Below the pieces are notes generated by a model, which was given only the letters and a program-made list of their open reading frames with translations, was not told where the DNA came from and ran no database searches. DNA of 7,376 nucleotides, from assembly GCA_029560455.1 (NCBI GenBank), contig JAKQKW010000412.1, positions 1 to 7,376 on the forward strand. The letters run 5' to 3'. How positions within the stretch are numbered: the stretch's first letter is position 1; each line of letters begins with the position of its first letter. Below, piece by piece: positions 6,296 to 7,376 of this stretch. This DNA comes from Candidatus Rifleibacteriota bacterium. GTDB taxonomy: Bacteria > Riflebacteria > Ozemobacteria > Ozemobacterales > Ozemobacteraceae. The position numbers were made by a program, and so were the translations under genes.

Positions 6296-6753
6296 CAGGC
6301 GGCGCGGCCGCCAACGACTTTTAAACGCTGCCGGGGCTGATCTGGCGCCTTATTCTCAGCCTCAGACCGGCGATTGAACAGATGATTTTCGAGCAGCCGG
6401 CGGTTGAATCTTATCTGACCGGCAACGATGAAATGCGGCAGCTGATACAGCATGCCGGCAAGGGCGTGCGTACTCACCTTGAGCCATTCTGCGACCTCTT
6501 CGAGGGTCATGATTTCGTCGCGACTGCTGGCCGGCTGTTGTCGGCCGATGAGCTTGAGGGCTTCAGCGACAGCACTGTGACCGCCATCGGGCACCGGCAG
6601 GTCGATTTCGGCAAGTTCGCTGCATAGGGCCGCGAAAGCCTGTTGACAGGCCGGGCATTCTCTGATGTGATCTCTGCATGCGGCAGCTTCGGCATCGGCT
6701 TCGTCATAGTAAAGGCTGATCAGCTGCTCTTCATCAAGGCATCGGCTGTTCAT
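6295..6753 (-). CDS. Soluble anti-sigma-like (ZAS) protein fused to an excisionase-type HTH
   Basis: This 152-residue protein sits directly behind an ECF sigma gene, as anti-sigma factors do. The N-terminal part holds the zinc-binding anti-sigma signature H29-x3-C33-x2-C36 (HIRECPAC), with further cysteines at 5, 26 and 44. C5, 24 residues before H29, is placed like the fourth ligand of ZAS proteins. Residues about 82-127 form a MerR/excisionase-like helix-turn-helix (HTH_17): MTLEEVAEWLKVSTHALAGML, a short wing, then FNRRLLENHLF. The tail is basic and disordered-looking. There is no membrane helix, unlike most ECF anti-sigmas, so it is cytoplasmic; a redox or metal signal as in RsrA/ChrR-type factors is possible but unproven. 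The start is ATG 6753, overlapping the sigma stop by 4 bases (ATGA) behind a very good AGAGGTGA site. That it is an anti-sigma is inferred from the motif and position; it might instead be a DNA-binding co-regulator. Confidence 0.82.
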   Translation of the reverse strand: MNSRCLDEEQLISLYYDEADAEAAACRDHIRECPACQQAFAALCSELAEIDLPVPDGGHSAVAEALKLIGRQQPASSRDEIMTLEEVAEWLKVSTHALAGMLYQLPHFIVAGQIRFNRRLLENHLFNRRSEAENKAPDQPRQRLKVVGGRAA

Positions 6754-7286
6754 CGGTCACCTCTTTTAAAGTATTCGCGTAACTTTTTCAGGGCAAAAAG
6801 CACGCGCGATTTGGCGGTCGGCAGGGGCACCTGCTGAAGATCGGCGATTTCCTGAAAGCTCAGGCCCTGGAAATGCCGAAGCACAAAGGCCTCGCGTGTC
6901 GCCTCTGACAGTTCATCGAGGCAGTTTCTCAGGTCGGTGGCGAAATGCACATCGTTGCTGAAACAGCTTTGTTCAGACTTCACCGAACCGGCCAGTTGTG
7001 GCAGCAGGCGGGTCACGCGGCTCTGGCTGCGTTTGAACTCAAGAAACTTGTTGCGGGCGATCGCCCAGGCCCAGGGCATGAACTCACAGTCGCGGTTGAA
7101 GGTCTCGATGCGGCTGTGCAGAGTCAGCAGGGTTTCCTGCAGCAGGTCTTCGGCCACGCAGCGGTCACCGCCGACCCGATAAAAATACGCGAACAACAGG
7201 CGGCGCAGCTGTTCGAACAGCATCGCGGCGGCCTTCATATCGCCCGCCGCAAAATTTTCCACGAGTTGTCGGCTGATTTTTATCAT
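6750..7286 (-). CDS. ECF-type RNA polymerase sigma-70 factor
   Basis: This 178-residue protein has the length and two-domain layout of extracytoplasmic-function (group 4) sigma factors, which direct RNA polymerase to a small set of promoters. Region 2 spans about 18-88: AAMLFEQLRRLLFAYFYRV, then DRCVAEDLLQETLLTLHSRI and the FMPWAWAIARNKFLEFKR segment that recognises and melts the -10. Region 4 spans about 122-172: LDELSEATREAFVLRHFQGLSFQEIADLQ, with the -35-binding helix PTAKSRVLFALKKL. There is no region 3 or C-terminal extension. The start ATG 7286 is needed to keep the first helix of region 2, although no clear Shine-Dalgarno precedes it (TTACTTTCTGCAAT). It is the first gene of a minus-strand operon with the ZAS/HTH protein (4-base overlap) and the GspF-GspE fusion. 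Which ECF group it belongs to, and its target promoters, cannot be read here. Confidence 0.93.
   Translation of the reverse strand: MIKISRQLVENFAAGDMKAAAMLFEQLRRLLFAYFYRVGGDRCVAEDLLQETLLTLHSRIETFNRDCEFMPWAWAIARNKFLEFKRSQSRVTRLLPQLAGSVKSEQSCFSNDVHFATDLRNCLDELSEATREAFVLRHFQGLSFQEIADLQQVPLPTAKSRVLFALKKLREYFKRGDR
6757..6764 (-). promoter_or_regulatory. Strong ribosome binding site for the anti-sigma gene inside the sigma gene
   Basis: On the minus strand AGAGGTGA stands just before ATG 6753, within the last codons of the sigma gene. It is a near-perfect anti-SD complement and far stronger than anything before the sigma start, so the anti-sigma may be made in excess or at least equally, aided by the ATGA overlap. 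Confidence 0.75.
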
Positions 7287-7339
7287 ATTGCAGAAAGTAA
7301 TATGCCAGAAAAACCCGAAAAGATTGATACGATTTTTCT
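7287..7339 (-). promoter_or_regulatory. AT-rich leader of the sigma operon, promoter expected but not located
   Basis: The gap between the right-edge hairpin and ATG 7286 must hold the operon promoter if that hairpin is a terminator. It is AT-rich. I see no clear sigma-70 pair and no GGAAC-type ECF -35 followed by a GTC-type -10, so autoregulation cannot be claimed. No Shine-Dalgarno is visible, which suggests low or regulated translation of the sigma factor. Confidence 0.3.
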
Positions 7340-7376
7340 AAAAAATAACAGCGCCCCTGTCACCCGACAGAGGCGC
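7340..7376 (-). terminator. Probable intrinsic terminator of a minus-strand unit beyond the right edge
   Basis: 7351-7361 and 7366-7376 form an 11-bp stem around a 4-base loop. The one irregular pair is a G-U wobble when transcribed leftward but a C-A mismatch when transcribed rightward. On the minus strand the stem is followed by TGTTA and then six T residues (7345-7340). Both facts favour leftward action, ending a gene outside the window. The stem touches the window edge and may be longer. Confidence 0.6.

Noticed and set aside
1..7376. CRISPR arrays, tRNA or rRNA genes, insertion sequences, attachment sites
   Set aside because: No regularly spaced repeats, cloverleaf-like segments, transposase motifs or terminal inverted repeats were seen on either strand.

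Overview
The window (about 50% GC by eye) looks like the chromosome of a diderm bacterium of unplaced lineage. Supporting signs are a membrane-anchored sensor with a periplasmic solute-binding domain, an exported M23 peptidase, a type II secretion/type IV pilus-family ATPase, good Shine-Dalgarno sites and strong intrinsic terminators. No transposase, integrase, phage gene, CRISPR array, tRNA or rRNA was seen. The exact phylum cannot be named from this sequence alone.

Layout. The left part carries three plus-strand genes, each apparently its own transcription unit: (i) the 3' part of an unrecognised gene (to 955), closed by a strong terminator at 1019-1046; (ii) an exported M23 (LytM-type) peptidoglycan hydrolase with an SH3 domain (1151-2017), with a perfect -10 box upstream and a strong terminator downstream (2040-2082); (iii) a large hybrid histidine kinase (2154-4565): signal sequence, periplasmic type 3 solute-binding domain, one membrane helix, PAS, HisKA, HATPase and receiver. 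A convergent intergenic region (4566-4748) follows, with a minus-strand terminator.

The right part is a compact minus-strand operon, read from 7286 down to 4749: an ECF sigma factor; overlapping it by ATGA, a small soluble protein joining a zinc-binding anti-sigma (ZAS) motif to an excisionase-type helix-turn-helix; and, 13 bases further on, a GspE/PilB-family ATPase. That ATPase carries a GspF/PilC-like cytoplasmic domain at its N-terminus in place of the usual N-terminal domain. A hairpin at the right edge probably ends the preceding minus-strand unit.

The most unusual part is this sigma / anti-sigma-HTH / GspF-GspE operon. Two secretion-motor components that normally touch as separate proteins are fused. 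The ATPase keeps Walker A, the histidine of the His box and the four zinc cysteines, but has changed Asp-box and Walker-B signatures. Tight coupling to an ECF sigma switch suggests a regulated, possibly non-canonical, role. The function is inference; the domain content is visible in the sequence.
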